64,000 nt of DNA from UBA6168 sp964573725 (lineage in GTDB: Bacteria; Bacteroidota; Bacteroidia; Chitinophagales; Saprospiraceae). A model generated the notes under the pieces. That model had not been told where the DNA came from and ran no database searches. It saw nothing but the letters and a program-made list of their open reading frames with translations. Position numbers and translations under genes: made by a program. Position 1 is the stretch's first letter. Each line of letters begins with the position of its first letter. The DNA lies in the NCBI GenBank assembly GCA_964573725.1, contig CAZNLJ010000021.1:26029-90028 (forward strand). Reading direction: 5' to 3'. Shown here piece by piece: positions 17,679 to 26,955 of this stretch.

Positions 17679-18650
17679 TCAGAAGAGGCTTTGGATCACC
17701 TGTTCCTCGGTGATGCCCTCCGCTTCCGCCTTATAGTTCCGGACGATGCGGTGGCGCAGCACATAGTTGGCGATGGCACGGACGTCGTCGATGTCCGGGG
17801 AATATTTGCCGTGGATGGCGGCGTGGGTCTTGGCACCCAGCACCAGGTACTGGGAAGCCCGGGGTCCGGCGCCCCAGGAGATATAGTCGTTGACGAGCCG
17901 GGTGGCATAGGAGGTACCGGGGCGCGACTTGACCGCCAGCCCGACGGCATACTCCAGGACATTGTCGGCCACGGGGATTTTCCGGACGACCTGTTGGAAA
18001 GCCAGGATCTGGGTATCGTCGAGCATATGCTGCAGGGCCGCCTTCTGCGTGCCGGTCGTATTCCGGACCACATGGATTTCCTCTTCGTAGGAAGGATAAT
18101 CCAAGGGAATATTGAACATGAACCGGTCCAGCTGCGCTTCGGGCAGGGGATAGGTACCTTCCTGTTCGATCGGGTTTTGGGTAGCCAGTACAAAGAAGGG
18201 GCTCGGGAGGTCATGCCGTTGTCCGGCGACGGTCACCGAGCGTTCCTGCATGGCTTCCAGCAGGGCGGCCTGGGTCTTGGGGGGTGTCCGGTTGATTTCG
18301 TCCGCCAGGACGATATTGGAGAAAAGCGGACCCCGGTTGAACTTGAAATGCCGGTCCTCATCCAGGATTTCGGAACCTGTGATGTCGGAGGGCATGAGGT
18401 CGGGGGTGAACTGTATCCGTTTGAAGCCCAGGTCCAGCACTTCGGCAATGGTACTGACGAGCAGGGTCTTTGCCAATCCCGGTACGCCGACCAGCAGGCT
18501 GTGGCCGTTGGAGAACAAGGAGATGATGACCGCCCGGACCACCTCGTCCTGGCCGACGATTACCTTTCCTATTTCCGCCTTGAGGTCCCCGTAGGTACGG
18601 GCCAGGGCATCCACCGCTTCCACATCGGACTTGAATGGAGTTTGAGACAT
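17679..18650 (-). CDS. MoxR-family AAA+ ATPase
   Basis: A 323-residue AAA+ ATPase. It has Walker A GVPGLAKTLL, Walker B VLADEINRTPPKTQAALLEAMQ, sensor 1 ATQNPIEQEGTYPLPEAQLDRF, and the C-terminal lid with ATRLVNDYISWGAGPRASQYL. MoxR ATPases assist assembly or activation of partner proteins, usually with DUF58 and von Willebrand proteins encoded alongside. No such gene is adjacent here, and the cysS terminator isolates it upstream, so it appears monocistronic. A second MoxR lies at 29256-30269. Confidence 0.9.
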   Translation of the reverse strand: MSQTPFKSDVEAVDALARTYGDLKAEIGKVIVGQDEVVRAVIISLFSNGHSLLVGVPGLAKTLLVSTIAEVLDLGFKRIQFTPDLMPSDITGSEILDEDRHFKFNRGPLFSNIVLADEINRTPPKTQAALLEAMQERSVTVAGQRHDLPSPFFVLATQNPIEQEGTYPLPEAQLDRFMFNIPLDYPSYEEEIHVVRNTTGTQKAALQHMLDDTQILAFQQVVRKIPVADNVLEYAVGLAVKSRPGTSYATRLVNDYISWGAGPRASQYLVLGAKTHAAIHGKYSPDIDDVRAIANYVLRHRIVRNYKAEAEGITEEQVIQSLF

Positions 18651-18756
18651 GATAAATCAAGCGATTAATGAACAGTTAGTGCCTATTGCCGCGACCGGCC
18701 CAAGGGCAACGGGGTGACCCGCTTCGGCGCGGCTCCGCACCGGCCGGTGCAAAGGG

Positions 18757-18778
18757 AAAACGCCCGGACGGCGTTTTT
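18757..18778. terminator. Terminator after cysS
   Basis: An 8-bp stem AAAACGCC / GGCGTTTT around CGGAC, with T/A runs on both sides, 28 bp beyond the cysS stop on the minus strand. Confidence 0.7.
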
Positions 18779-18805
18779 GGTTCAGGGTGCCTGGCGGACC
18801 GGCCT

Positions 18806-20308
18806 TCATCCGCCGATGGTCCAGGTGGCGCCTTCCTTCCCGTCCTTGACCACGATATCCAGAGCCTTGAGTGCATCCCGGATGCGGTCCGAAGCGGGCC
18901 AGTCCTTCCTTTCGCGGGCGGCCTGCCGCATGTCGAGGATCAGGTTCATCAGGCCTTCGACGACGCCGTTGCCGGAGGTGTCGAAATCCTCCTGCCGCAA
19001 TCCGAAAATATCGAAGACGAAGGCTTGGACGGCATGCCGCAGCCGTTCGAGGGTATCGGGCAGGATATCGGAGAGCGGACGTTGGCCCCCTTTCCAGCTA
19101 TTGATATAGGAGACCAGTTCGAACAGGCTGGCCAGGGCCTTGGGCGTATTGAAATCATCGGACATATCCGCGAAAGCGAGGTCGATGAGGCTGTTGACCT
19201 GTTGGTCGTCGGCACCTTGTCCGTCCGAACCGGGATGTTTCAGGTCCGTGAGCACCTTGTAAGCCTCCATCAGCCGGCGGTAGCCTTTTTCGGCTGCCTG
19301 CAGGGCTTCGTCCGTCATATCCAGGGTACTGCGATAGTGCGTCTGCAGCATGAAGAACCGCACGACCATGGGGGAGTAAGGCTTGGAGATATGCGGGCTG
19401 TCGCCGGTGAACAATTGTCCGGGCATGATGGAGTTACCGTCGCTCTTGGCCATTTTCCGGCCATTGAGGAGCAGCATGTTTCCATGCAACCAGTAGTTGC
19501 AGGGCGCGTGGCCACAGGCGCCGTAATTTTGGGCGATCTCATTTTCATGGTGCGGGAACTTGAGGTCGTTGCCACCGCCATGGATGTCGAATTTTTCGCC
19601 CAGGTATTTGGTGCTCATGACGGAGCATTCCAGGTGCCAACCCGGAAAGCCGACCGACCAGGGCGCGTTCCAGCGCATGAGGTGTTCCGGTGCCGCCTTG
19701 ATCCAGATGGCGAAGTCGGAGGGATGTTTCTTTTCACCCTGGTTCTTGAGGTTGTCCCGGCTCTCCGCCAGGAGGTCCTCGATCCGGCGGCCGGACAGTT
19801 GGCCGTAGACACCGTACTTTTCGGCGAATGCGAGCGTGTCGAAGTAGACGGAACCATTGCGTTCGTAGGCTAATCCGTTGTCGAGGATGGTCTGCACCAT
19901 CTCGATCTGTTCGAGGACATGGCCGGTCGCCCGGGGTTCGATGTCGGGAGGCAGGACATGGAACACTTTCATCATGTCATGAAAGCCGTTCATGTAATGT
20001 TGTACGATTTCCATCGGTTCCAGCTGTTCCAGCCGGGCCCTCTTGGAGATCTTATCCTCCCTTCCGATATCCGCGTCTCCCTCCAGGTGACCGACGTCGG
20101 TAATATTCCGGACATAACGGACCTTGTACCCCAGGTAGCGGAGATAACGGTAGATGATATCGAAGCTGACGAAGGTGCGGCAATTGCCCATGTGTACGTC
20201 GCTGTAAACGGTGGGGCCGCAGACGTACATGCCCACACGGCCTTCGTGGATGGGCTCGAACACCTCTTTTTTTCCGCTGTAACTGTTGTAGACGAGCAAT
20301 TTTTCCAT
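18806..20308 (-). CDS. cysS: Cysteinyl-tRNA synthetase
   Basis: A 500-residue class I synthetase that charges tRNA-Cys. It shows the zinc-ligand Cys in MYVCGPTVYSDVHMGN, where HMGN is the HIGH-type ATP motif. WHLECSVMS and HHENEIAQ provide further zinc ligands, and KMAKSDGN is the KMSKS loop. The anticodon-binding C-terminal domain is complete. The frame is open far upstream, but ATG 20308 is where family similarity starts, and a promoter box at 20316-20323 sets it. The predicted transcript start is only about 3-5 nt before the ATG. Confidence 0.96.
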   Translation of the reverse strand: MEKLLVYNSYSGKKEVFEPIHEGRVGMYVCGPTVYSDVHMGNCRTFVSFDIIYRYLRYLGYKVRYVRNITDVGHLEGDADIGREDKISKRARLEQLEPMEIVQHYMNGFHDMMKVFHVLPPDIEPRATGHVLEQIEMVQTILDNGLAYERNGSVYFDTLAFAEKYGVYGQLSGRRIEDLLAESRDNLKNQGEKKHPSDFAIWIKAAPEHLMRWNAPWSVGFPGWHLECSVMSTKYLGEKFDIHGGGNDLKFPHHENEIAQNYGACGHAPCNYWLHGNMLLLNGRKMAKSDGNSIMPGQLFTGDSPHISKPYSPMVVRFFMLQTHYRSTLDMTDEALQAAEKGYRRLMEAYKVLTDLKHPGSDGQGADDQQVNSLIDLAFADMSDDFNTPKALASLFELVSYINSWKGGQRPLSDILPDTLERLRHAVQAFVFDIFGLRQEDFDTSGNGVVEGLMNLILDMRQAARERKDWPASDRIRDALKALDIVVKDGKEGATWTIGG

Positions 20309-20315
20309 AGGCTTG

Positions 20316-20345
20316 CAAAAGTAGGGAATTCGGTACGACTGTCTA
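20316..20345 (-). promoter_or_regulatory. cysS promoter giving a near-leaderless transcript
   Basis: On the minus strand TACTTTTG (20316-20323) is an exact -7 box, and 19 bp upstream the -33 box reads TAG (consensus TTG). Transcription should start about 20311, only a few nt before the ATG. Confidence 0.6.
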
Positions 20346-20400
20346 ACGCAAGCCCGACAAAAAGGGTACACCGGCCGATTGCGACCGGCACACAAATCGA

Positions 20401-20877
20401 CTACCGGGACCTGACCATGACGAGGTTTGCATTCACCCGGCCGTCCGGTTCCACGGCGACCAGTCTGCCGTCCTGCCACATCCAGACGGCATCGTTGGAA
20501 ATATGCATACCCTCCCGATCCACGTCCTCGATCACCAGTTGTCCTTTCCCGTTGATATGCCAGGAGATATCCTCTACGGAAGCGTCCTCGCCGGGCGGTT
20601 CGACGGACAGGCTCGCCTTGCCGCCCCGGTGGAAGGTGAAGCGGATATCGAGTTCCTCGAAGACGGCCTGCACCATTCCGGAAACGCCGGCGGCGACCAG
20701 TCGGGAAAAGGCATCGTCGGATTCCGTCGATTCGCGGATTTCCGCTTTCAGGTCGAACTGCAGCTGCCAGGTACCCCAGACATCCTTGGCGGATACCCGG
20801 TCCTGGGCCGAAGCGGACCAGGGAGCCAACAAACCACATAAGGCAAGCACGCAGACAAAGATTCTTAAGGATTTCAT
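20401..20877 (-). CDS. Small secreted protein, possibly lipocalin-like
   Basis: A 158-residue protein starting at ATG 20877 with a clear signal peptide (RIFVCVLALCGLLAPWSASAQ). The mature part begins VSAKDVWGTWQLQFD, where the early G-T-W resembles the first strand of lipocalin-like domains of Bacteroidota. It continues with alternating beta-strand patterns (DIRFTFHRGGKASLSV, HINGKGQLVIEDVD). No catalytic residues or lipobox are visible. The fold assignment is tentative. The cysS promoter lies between this gene and cysS. Confidence 0.7.
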   Translation of the reverse strand: MKSLRIFVCVLALCGLLAPWSASAQDRVSAKDVWGTWQLQFDLKAEIRESTESDDAFSRLVAAGVSGMVQAVFEELDIRFTFHRGGKASLSVEPPGEDASVEDISWHINGKGQLVIEDVDREGMHISNDAVWMWQDGRLVAVEPDGRVNANLVMVRSR

Positions 20878-21062
20878 GGTTATTTTTTTTGATAAATGAA
20901 ATCGAGGCGGCCGTGGCGGGACCCGGATGTCCGGGGGCGGGATGGACTTACACCTGCACATCCGGCAAGATAGCGGGGTTGCGGGGCATCCGGCGGCAAC
21001 AATCGACCGGAACGGGTAGGAACCGGACGAAGCGCCCTATTTTCCCAACGGGTGCCGGTCCA

Positions 21063-22154
21063 TCATCGGGTAATCCTGGCCCAGACGGGAAAATGGTCCG
21101 AAAAGGTCGTTTTCCGGAGCACCTGGTGGTCCAGGACCTCGAATTGGGGGTTGGCCAGGATATAATCGATGCGCAAGGCGGGCAAGCGGCCGTTGAAGGT
21201 AGCGCCGGTTCCGAACCCGCATTCGCGGAAAGTGTCCTTCCGGCCGGCGGCCAATTGGCGGTAGACATAGGAAACGGGCGGGTCGTTCAGGTCGCCGCAC
21301 AACAGGGTACGATAGGGACAACCGGCCATATGGGCCGCGAGGATTTCAGCCTGCTTCGCCCGGACCGCCACCGCTCTCCGGTATTGGCGCATGACAAACC
21401 GGATATCGCGCCAGGTTTGCCGCTCACTCAGGTCTCCCCGGGTGGCGATCTTGTCGGCGGTATGGCTCAACGCATTGGATTCCAGGTGTGCGGCATAGAC
21501 CCGAACGCGGCCGAGCGGAGTCAGCAGGTCTGCCCAGGCACAGGAGTTGGAGCTTCTTTCGAAGGGGACATGCCCTTTGTCCATCAGGGGGAAATCCGTC
21601 AGGATCATCGTCCCTTTGTATCGATGGGCATGTTTGTATCCGAACGCACGGGTGAGGATGAAGTGCACATCCGGATGGCTTCCTTCCTGTACGCAGAGGA
21701 TATCCGGCCGGTCGTTCCGGTCGAGGAAAGCGCGGAACCCCGCCAGCAAGGCCGCCGGTTTGTCCGCCCGGCGTCCTTCCATCCTTTTGAGACCGGCGAG
21801 GTTGTAAGTCATCAGGGTCATCACCGCGGCATCCCCTGTCGGGTGGGTAGGCAACCGGAAGGCGAACAAATCCAGGCAATACTGGTAGCCGACCAACAGG
21901 CAAGCGGCGGAATAGAGGCCGTAGGAACGTTTGCGCAGGATCCAGAAGGCCAGGAACAGGCCATTTCCGACCAGCAATACCGGCAAGGCCAGGGCAAGGA
22001 AAGAAAAATGCCAGCTGTCCGCCGGGTCGACCATAGGCGCGGCATACGCCGCGAAGGTCAGCAGGACCAGCAGGATGTTCAGCAGGCGGAGGAGGCGATT
22101 CGGTCCGCCTCCCCGTCCGGAAGGAACAGGGGTGCTTTCATTTGTTGCTCGCAT
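21063..22154 (-). CDS. Membrane-anchored endonuclease/exonuclease/phosphatase-fold protein
   Basis: A 363-residue protein. Three hydrophobic segments lie in the first ~110 residues (NILLVLLTFAAYAAPMV; ALALPVLLVGNGLFLAF; a third around YSAACLLVGYQYC). The rest is an EEP (DNase I-like) domain with MTYNLAG, the metal-binding Glu in VQEGSHPD, CGDLNDPP and the terminal DHFPVWARI. It probably hydrolyses a phosphodiester or phosphomonoester on the periplasmic side; the substrate is unknown. ATG 22154 overlaps the upstream rhomboid gene by 17 bp, so the two are co-translated. The far upstream open frame is a shadow of the rhomboid gene. Confidence 0.88.
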   Translation of the reverse strand: MRATNESTPVPSGRGGGPNRLLRLLNILLVLLTFAAYAAPMVDPADSWHFSFLALALPVLLVGNGLFLAFWILRKRSYGLYSAACLLVGYQYCLDLFAFRLPTHPTGDAAVMTLMTYNLAGLKRMEGRRADKPAALLAGFRAFLDRNDRPDILCVQEGSHPDVHFILTRAFGYKHAHRYKGTMILTDFPLMDKGHVPFERSSNSCAWADLLTPLGRVRVYAAHLESNALSHTADKIATRGDLSERQTWRDIRFVMRQYRRAVAVRAKQAEILAAHMAGCPYRTLLCGDLNDPPVSYVYRQLAAGRKDTFRECGFGTGATFNGRLPALRIDYILANPQFEVLDHQVLRKTTFSDHFPVWARITR

Positions 22155-23091
22155 CGAACAAATACTGCTTTTCCGCGGCGGATAGGCTGTCGTAGCCGGA
22201 TTGCTTGATCTTATCGAGGATGGCATCGAGCCGGTCCTGGTCCACCGGCTGCCGGCGGTCCGAAGGCCGGCGGGGCGCCGGATTGGCGCCGGCGGAGGCG
22301 CCGCGCCGGGGTTCGGTCTCCCGGCGGTAGACCACATAAGGCTTCCGGGGATTCCGTTTCGAGGTCGGGGTACGAAGTCCCTGCAGGAAGGCCATGACCT
22401 TATCCAGCCAATAGTTGACCGGGCGGGTGAGGTCGTTTCCGCGCTGCAGTTGGTCGGCGATGATATATCCCATGAGGGCACCGCCCAGGTGACCGAAGCT
22501 GCCGCCGGAGTTGTCATTCTGCGACAAGGCGACCACGTCCAGCAGGACCAGGACGGCAACCAGGTACTTGAGGCGGACGGTGCCGAACAACAGCAGGCTG
22601 ATATTGTAATCGGGAGCCGTCTTGCCGGCCACCACCAGCACGGCCATCACGGCGGCGGAGGCTCCCAAGGCATAGGAACCGGTGGACCAGGGCGTCGGCA
22701 GGTTCGCCACGGCGAAGAATGCCAATCCGCCGGCCAGTCCGCCGAGCAAATAGATCGGAAGCATGCGGCGGTCGCCCAACAAGTCACCGGTTATGCGGCC
22801 GAACCAGTGCAGCATGAGCATGTTCCAGAGGATATGCCATACGTCCAGGTGCAGGAACATATGCGTCAGGAATACCCAGGGTTGGAAGAGGTTGTGCCGC
22901 CAGTCCGCCCCTATCTCGAGGTGGCGGACGACCTGTTGGAACGCCAGGCCGGAACCGTCGCCGAAAGGCAACATGAACAGGCGGACCAGGACGGCCAGCA
23001 CGAATACCGCGAGATTGACCAATATGATCCGGGTCACCATATTGCCGTAGCTGAGCTGGCGCCGGATATCCTGCCAAATGGATTCAAACAT
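22138..23091 (-). CDS. Rhomboid-family intramembrane serine protease (long form)
   Basis: A 317-residue membrane protein with about six transmembrane segments. It shows FLHLDVWHILWNML (the HxxxHxxxN-type element of TM2), the catalytic Ser in LGASAAVMAV and the His in HLGGALMGYIIADQ. The cytoplasmic C-terminal ~90 residues are basic and Pro/Arg-rich and end in a short helical motif (LDAILDKIKQSGYDSLSAAEKQYL) seen on many Bacteroidota rhomboids. It lies between a second rhomboid (39 bp upstream) and the EEP gene (overlapping), a cluster I believe is conserved in Bacteroidota. Substrates are unknown. Confidence 0.93.
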   Translation of the reverse strand: MFESIWQDIRRQLSYGNMVTRIILVNLAVFVLAVLVRLFMLPFGDGSGLAFQQVVRHLEIGADWRHNLFQPWVFLTHMFLHLDVWHILWNMLMLHWFGRITGDLLGDRRMLPIYLLGGLAGGLAFFAVANLPTPWSTGSYALGASAAVMAVLVVAGKTAPDYNISLLLFGTVRLKYLVAVLVLLDVVALSQNDNSGGSFGHLGGALMGYIIADQLQRGNDLTRPVNYWLDKVMAFLQGLRTPTSKRNPRKPYVVYRRETEPRRGASAGANPAPRRPSDRRQPVDQDRLDAILDKIKQSGYDSLSAAEKQYLFDASNK

Positions 23092-23130
23092 GGGAACTGG
23101 ATTTATAGGGATGGGAAATGGGGTCGTTCG

Positions 23131-23754
23131 TCAGTCCAGGCGCTCTCCCCGGTATCGCCAGTACATGATCAGCAGGAATCCGAAGAGGGCACCGCCAACG
23201 TGGGCGAAATGCGCCACACCGGTGCGGAAGTTCCCGATACCGAGGAAGATCTCCAGGCCGGCGTATATCAGCACGAAGTACTTCGCCCGCATGCGTACCG
23301 GCGGGATGATCAGTTGGATGATGCTGTCCGGGAATTGTAATCCGTAGGCTGCGAGGATACCGAAAACGGCACCGGAGGCCCCCATCATGGGATAATTGAC
23401 CGATTGGACGTCCACACTGCCCTGACTGAGTTCGATGAACTGGACGGCGAATTGCAGGACAAGCGCCCCCAATCCGGTGAACAGGTAGAAGAACAGGAAT
23501 TTACGGGGTCCCCAGGACATTTCCACCGGCGTCCCGAACATATACAGGGCGAACATATTGAAAAAAATATGCGCGAAATTGCCGTGCATGAACATGTAGG
23601 TGACGATTTGGTAGGGCTGGAAGTAATCGGAGGTCGGGAAGTAGACGCTCAACCGGAGCAGCCATTCCTCGCCGATGTCACCGGTCAGGTGGGTGGCAAT
23701 GTACGCCACGATATTGAGCAGGAGGAGGTTTTTTACGACGTCGGAGATGTACAT
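23131..23754 (-). CDS. Rhomboid-family intramembrane serine protease (short form)
   Basis: A 207-residue, six-helix rhomboid core with no extra domain. TM2 carries YMFMHGNFAHIFFNMFAL, the catalytic Ser lies in MGASGAVFGILAAYG and the His in AHVGGALFGFLL. The upstream frame to 24312 is antisense noise; ATG 23754 is about 40 nt from a candidate start site. First gene of the rhomboid-rhomboid-EEP operon. Confidence 0.93.
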   Translation of the reverse strand: MYISDVVKNLLLLNIVAYIATHLTGDIGEEWLLRLSVYFPTSDYFQPYQIVTYMFMHGNFAHIFFNMFALYMFGTPVEMSWGPRKFLFFYLFTGLGALVLQFAVQFIELSQGSVDVQSVNYPMMGASGAVFGILAAYGLQFPDSIIQLIIPPVRMRAKYFVLIYAGLEIFLGIGNFRTGVAHFAHVGGALFGFLLIMYWRYRGERLD

Positions 23755-23799
23755 GTCATTGAGTTGTGGTGGCCGTGCCGGAGTAGCGCGAATCTTTGC

Positions 23800-23807
23800 C
23801 AAAGATA
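23800..23807 (-). promoter_or_regulatory. -7 box for the rhomboid operon
   Basis: TATCTTTG on the minus strand matches TAnnTTTG, but no TTG lies 19 bp upstream. Predicted start is about 23793, roughly 40 nt before the ATG. Confidence 0.4.
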
Positions 23808-23918
23808 GGCAGTTACCGGGATTGTCGGGAGTAAAGGTAGGGCCAATCGGCGTCCGGTCGGCCGCCATCGTACCGGATGGGGGGACGCGGGGATTTTTTT
23901 GCGGCGACGGAGCCGGAT

Positions 23919-25271
23919 TCAGTGGCTGCGGGTCCGGTACCAATCCTCGAAGACCGCCTCCACCTGGGGACTGTCCCATCGTTCGGCGATATCCGGCAGC
24001 GCGAGGATACGACGGCGCAGGGCATCCTGGGCGTCCACTTCCCGCAGGGCCTGCCGATAGGGAACATGGCTGAAACTGACCAGGCTGTAGACGGAACGGT
24101 AGCGGTCCGGGTAGCGGTCCTGCAGGAATTTTTCGATTTTTTTCCAAAGCAGGAATTGCGGATCGGCCACTTTGTCCCGCATTTCTATGAAATTTTCGAG
24201 GGCGAGGTCTGCGATGGCGTTGGCATCCGGCAGGCGTTGCCGGTTGAAATGCTCCAGGATGGCGGGCCAGTCCTCGGCATAGGTCTCCATCAATTCGGTC
24301 AGGATGGTACAATCCTCGAAGCCGGCGTTCATCCCTTGTCCGAAGAAAGGCACGATGGCATGGCTGGCATCCCCGAGCAGGAGGACTTTCCCGTTGAAAT
24401 GCCAGGGGTTGCAGCGGATGGTCACGAGGCTGGCGGTGGGATTTCGCCGGAAATCGCGCACCAGGTCGGGAAGGAAGGGGGTCAGGTCGGGGAAACGGGA
24501 TGCCAGGAAGGCCCGGACGGCCGCCTCATCCGGCAGGGAAGCGAAGGAGTCGTCCCCTTCGAAAGGCAGGAAGAGGGTGCAGGTGAAACTGCCGTCCGTA
24601 TTCGGCAGGGCAATGAGCATGAAATTGCCGCGCGGCCAGATATGGAGGGCGTTCGGGTCCAGTTGGTGGCGGCCTGCCGGGTCCGGCGGCAGGTGCAGTT
24701 CCTTGTACCCGTAGTCGATGTAGGATTGGGCGTAGTTGAAGCCGGGGGTTCGCTGGAGGCTGCTGCGGACGGCGGAGAATGCGCCGTCGGTGGCGAACAG
24801 CAAGGGCGTTTCGATGGAATACCGCTGGTTGGTCTCCGCATCCTCGAAGTGGACCAATCCTTCCGCGGCATCCGCCCCATGGCACCGCTGGTTGAAATGG
24901 ATACGAACCGAGTCGTGGGATTCCGCGATATCCACCAGGGCCGTGTTGAGCCCCGCCCGGGATACGGAATAGATCGCCTGCCCTTCCGAGCCGTAGCGCT
25001 GGAAGGACAGTTCGCCGTCCGCGTGGTGGATCATCCGGCCCGGCATCGGGATCGCCACCCGTTCCACGGCATCCCGGATGCCGGCGGTCTCCACCGCTTT
25101 CCATCCCCGCTCGCTGAGGGCCAGGTTGATGGAACGACCGCCCTGGTAACCTTCCTTCCGGAAATCCGGGCGTCGCTCGTAGACATCCACCGCATAGCCC
25201 TTCCGGGCCAATATTACGGACAGGAGGGCACCGACCATTCCGGACCCCACTATGACTGCTTTCTGCTGCAT
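23919..25271 (-). CDS. kmo: Kynurenine 3-monooxygenase
   Basis: A 450-residue flavoprotein hydroxylase that converts L-kynurenine to 3-hydroxykynurenine with NADPH and O2, in tryptophan degradation and de novo NAD synthesis. It shows the FAD Rossmann motif VGSGMVGALLSVILARKGY, the kynurenine-binding-type stretch GRSINLALSERG, the ATDGAFSAVR (DG) motif and GDASHAIVPFFGQGMNAGFEDC (GD motif). The C-terminal helical segment is typical of KMO. The ATG at 25271 directly precedes the Rossmann strand; the 61-residue extension upstream has no similarity. It is divergent from aroB with a 241-bp gap; other kynurenine-pathway genes are not in the window. Confidence 0.93.
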   Translation of the reverse strand: MQQKAVIVGSGMVGALLSVILARKGYAVDVYERRPDFRKEGYQGGRSINLALSERGWKAVETAGIRDAVERVAIPMPGRMIHHADGELSFQRYGSEGQAIYSVSRAGLNTALVDIAESHDSVRIHFNQRCHGADAAEGLVHFEDAETNQRYSIETPLLFATDGAFSAVRSSLQRTPGFNYAQSYIDYGYKELHLPPDPAGRHQLDPNALHIWPRGNFMLIALPNTDGSFTCTLFLPFEGDDSFASLPDEAAVRAFLASRFPDLTPFLPDLVRDFRRNPTASLVTIRCNPWHFNGKVLLLGDASHAIVPFFGQGMNAGFEDCTILTELMETYAEDWPAILEHFNRQRLPDANAIADLALENFIEMRDKVADPQFLLWKKIEKFLQDRYPDRYRSVYSLVSFSHVPYRQALREVDAQDALRRRILALPDIAERWDSPQVEAVFEDWYRTRSH

Positions 25272-25512
25272 CGGTAAAATTCGGTTAGAATCAGGCATAA
25301 AACTAAGACAAAACAAGCTGAGGTGGGATGCGGTTTTCAAAAACCGGATGCCGCCGGACCACCGGACCGGATCGCCCCGCCGTGCCGGTGGGGATACCCC
25401 CGTCGTGTATCGACGCGATATTCCCACCTTTACCAAAAAAGACCGAACTTTACTCAACGACGTCGCAGCCGGCCGGCCGGGCCGCAGGTCGCTGCGTCGT
25501 CAGCCGTCCTTC

Positions 25513-26682
25513 ATGGAGACCCTTACATTAACGCAATACGACATACACATCGGCCACCCGCCGGCGCAACTGGCGCGTTTCCTGGAAGCGCGCCGATACA
25601 GCCAGGTGGCCGTACTGGTGGATGAACACACCCGCAGGCATTGCCTTCCCCTGCTGGCCCCGGTGCTTCCCGTCCCGCATTTCATCGTGGAGATAAAGGC
25701 CGGGGAAACACAAAAGCGGCTCAGCACCTGCGAACAGGTATGGAACGAACTGCTCCGGCACGAAATGGACCGGCGGGGCGTCCTGCTTTGTGTGGGCGGG
25801 GGCGTCATCGGCGACTTGGGCGGGTTCTGTGCGGCGACTTACCTGCGGGGAATCGATTTCATACAAGTCCCCACCACCTTGCTTGCCATGACGGATTCCT
25901 CGATCGGCGGCAAGGTCGGCGTGGACCTGTCCTACGTCAAGAACATCATCGGGGCCTTTCGGGATCCCGCCGCGGTATTCCTCTTTCCCGCCATGTTGGC
26001 TACCCTCCCGCGGGAGGAGGTCCGGAGCGGGTTTGCGGAACTCATCAAGCATGCCCTGATTGCGGATGCCGCATCCTGGCAGTCCCTGCAGGACATATAC
26101 CGGCTGGAGGATGCCGACTGGACCGCCTTGCTGCCCCCTTCCCTGGCGGTCAAACGGAAGGTGGTGGAAGCCGACCCACTCGAAATGGGGTGGCGTCAAA
26201 TCCTCAATTTCGGACATACCATCGGCCATGCCGCCGAAACGATGGCCCTGCGGGCGAGCGGTGCGGCCGGACAGCCGCCGATTCCCTTGCGCCACGGGGA
26301 AGCCGTCGCCGTCGGCATGATCTGCGAAGCCTGGCTGTCCTGGAAATGCAACGGGATGCCCCACCAGGACCTCGTCGACATCACCGCCTTCCTCCAGCGT
26401 TTCTACTCCCACCATCCCTTGCCGGCCGAACAATTCCCCGAGCTGCTGGCCATCATGCGGAAAGACAAGAAAAACCGGTCCGGAAAAATCCATTTCTCAC
26501 TGCTCCGCAGGATCGGGGATGCAGGAACCGACCACATCTGTTCGGAGGATGACATCCTGGAGAGCATCCGGTTCTACCATTCGGTCTATCATCCGCCGCT
26601 GCACGCCCCACGAAAACGGCCGGAAACGGGGCAGGTGCCCCCGATGACCAGTTTTTTACCGGGGGAAGGCACCTCCGATTGA
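25513..26682 (+). CDS. aroB: 3-dehydroquinate synthase
   Basis: A 389-residue shikimate-pathway enzyme that cyclises DAHP to 3-dehydroquinate using NAD+ and a metal ion. Motifs: VGGGVIGDLGGFCAATYLRG (NAD binding), PTTLLAMTDSSIGGKVGVD, the metal ligand in SGFAELIKHALI, and LNFGHTIGHAAE and RHGEAVAVGM with metal-binding His residues. The C-terminus runs about 30 residues past the usual end in a Pro/Arg-rich tail. The start at ATG 25513 is where similarity begins; the frame is open to 25252 without support. Confidence 0.95.
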   Translation: METLTLTQYDIHIGHPPAQLARFLEARRYSQVAVLVDEHTRRHCLPLLAPVLPVPHFIVEIKAGETQKRLSTCEQVWNELLRHEMDRRGVLLCVGGGVIGDLGGFCAATYLRGIDFIQVPTTLLAMTDSSIGGKVGVDLSYVKNIIGAFRDPAAVFLFPAMLATLPREEVRSGFAELIKHALIADAASWQSLQDIYRLEDADWTALLPPSLAVKRKVVEADPLEMGWRQILNFGHTIGHAAETMALRASGAAGQPPIPLRHGEAVAVGMICEAWLSWKCNGMPHQDLVDITAFLQRFYSHHPLPAEQFPELLAIMRKDKKNRSGKIHFSLLRRIGDAGTDHICSEDDILESIRFYHSVYHPPLHAPRKRPETGQVPPMTSFLPGEGTSD

Positions 26683-26955
26683 AAAAATCTGCCTACCTTT
26701 CCTTTCGGTTTTCTTGTGGAGGGCCCGTCAGTAACGCCGCCAAGGCCCATCGTCGCCAGGCGGCGCCCGTCAAAAGACGGGGAAGGGACAAAGCTTGCCT
26801 TTTTGTACCTTTACCTGTGAAAAAACAAGCGGCCGCCACTTATCCGCCCTATTTTTGGCGAAGGCCACCCCCCGGGGAAAAGGTCGGCCCCGCCATCACC
26901 GGATGGAAACCCCGGCCGCAAGCGAGGCCGACCCCGGCAGTCTTCAACTAACCGC

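Noticed and set aside
20309..20839. In-frame N-terminal extension of cysS
   Set aside because: It runs antisense-like through the neighbouring small gene and past the cysS promoter; family similarity starts at 20308.
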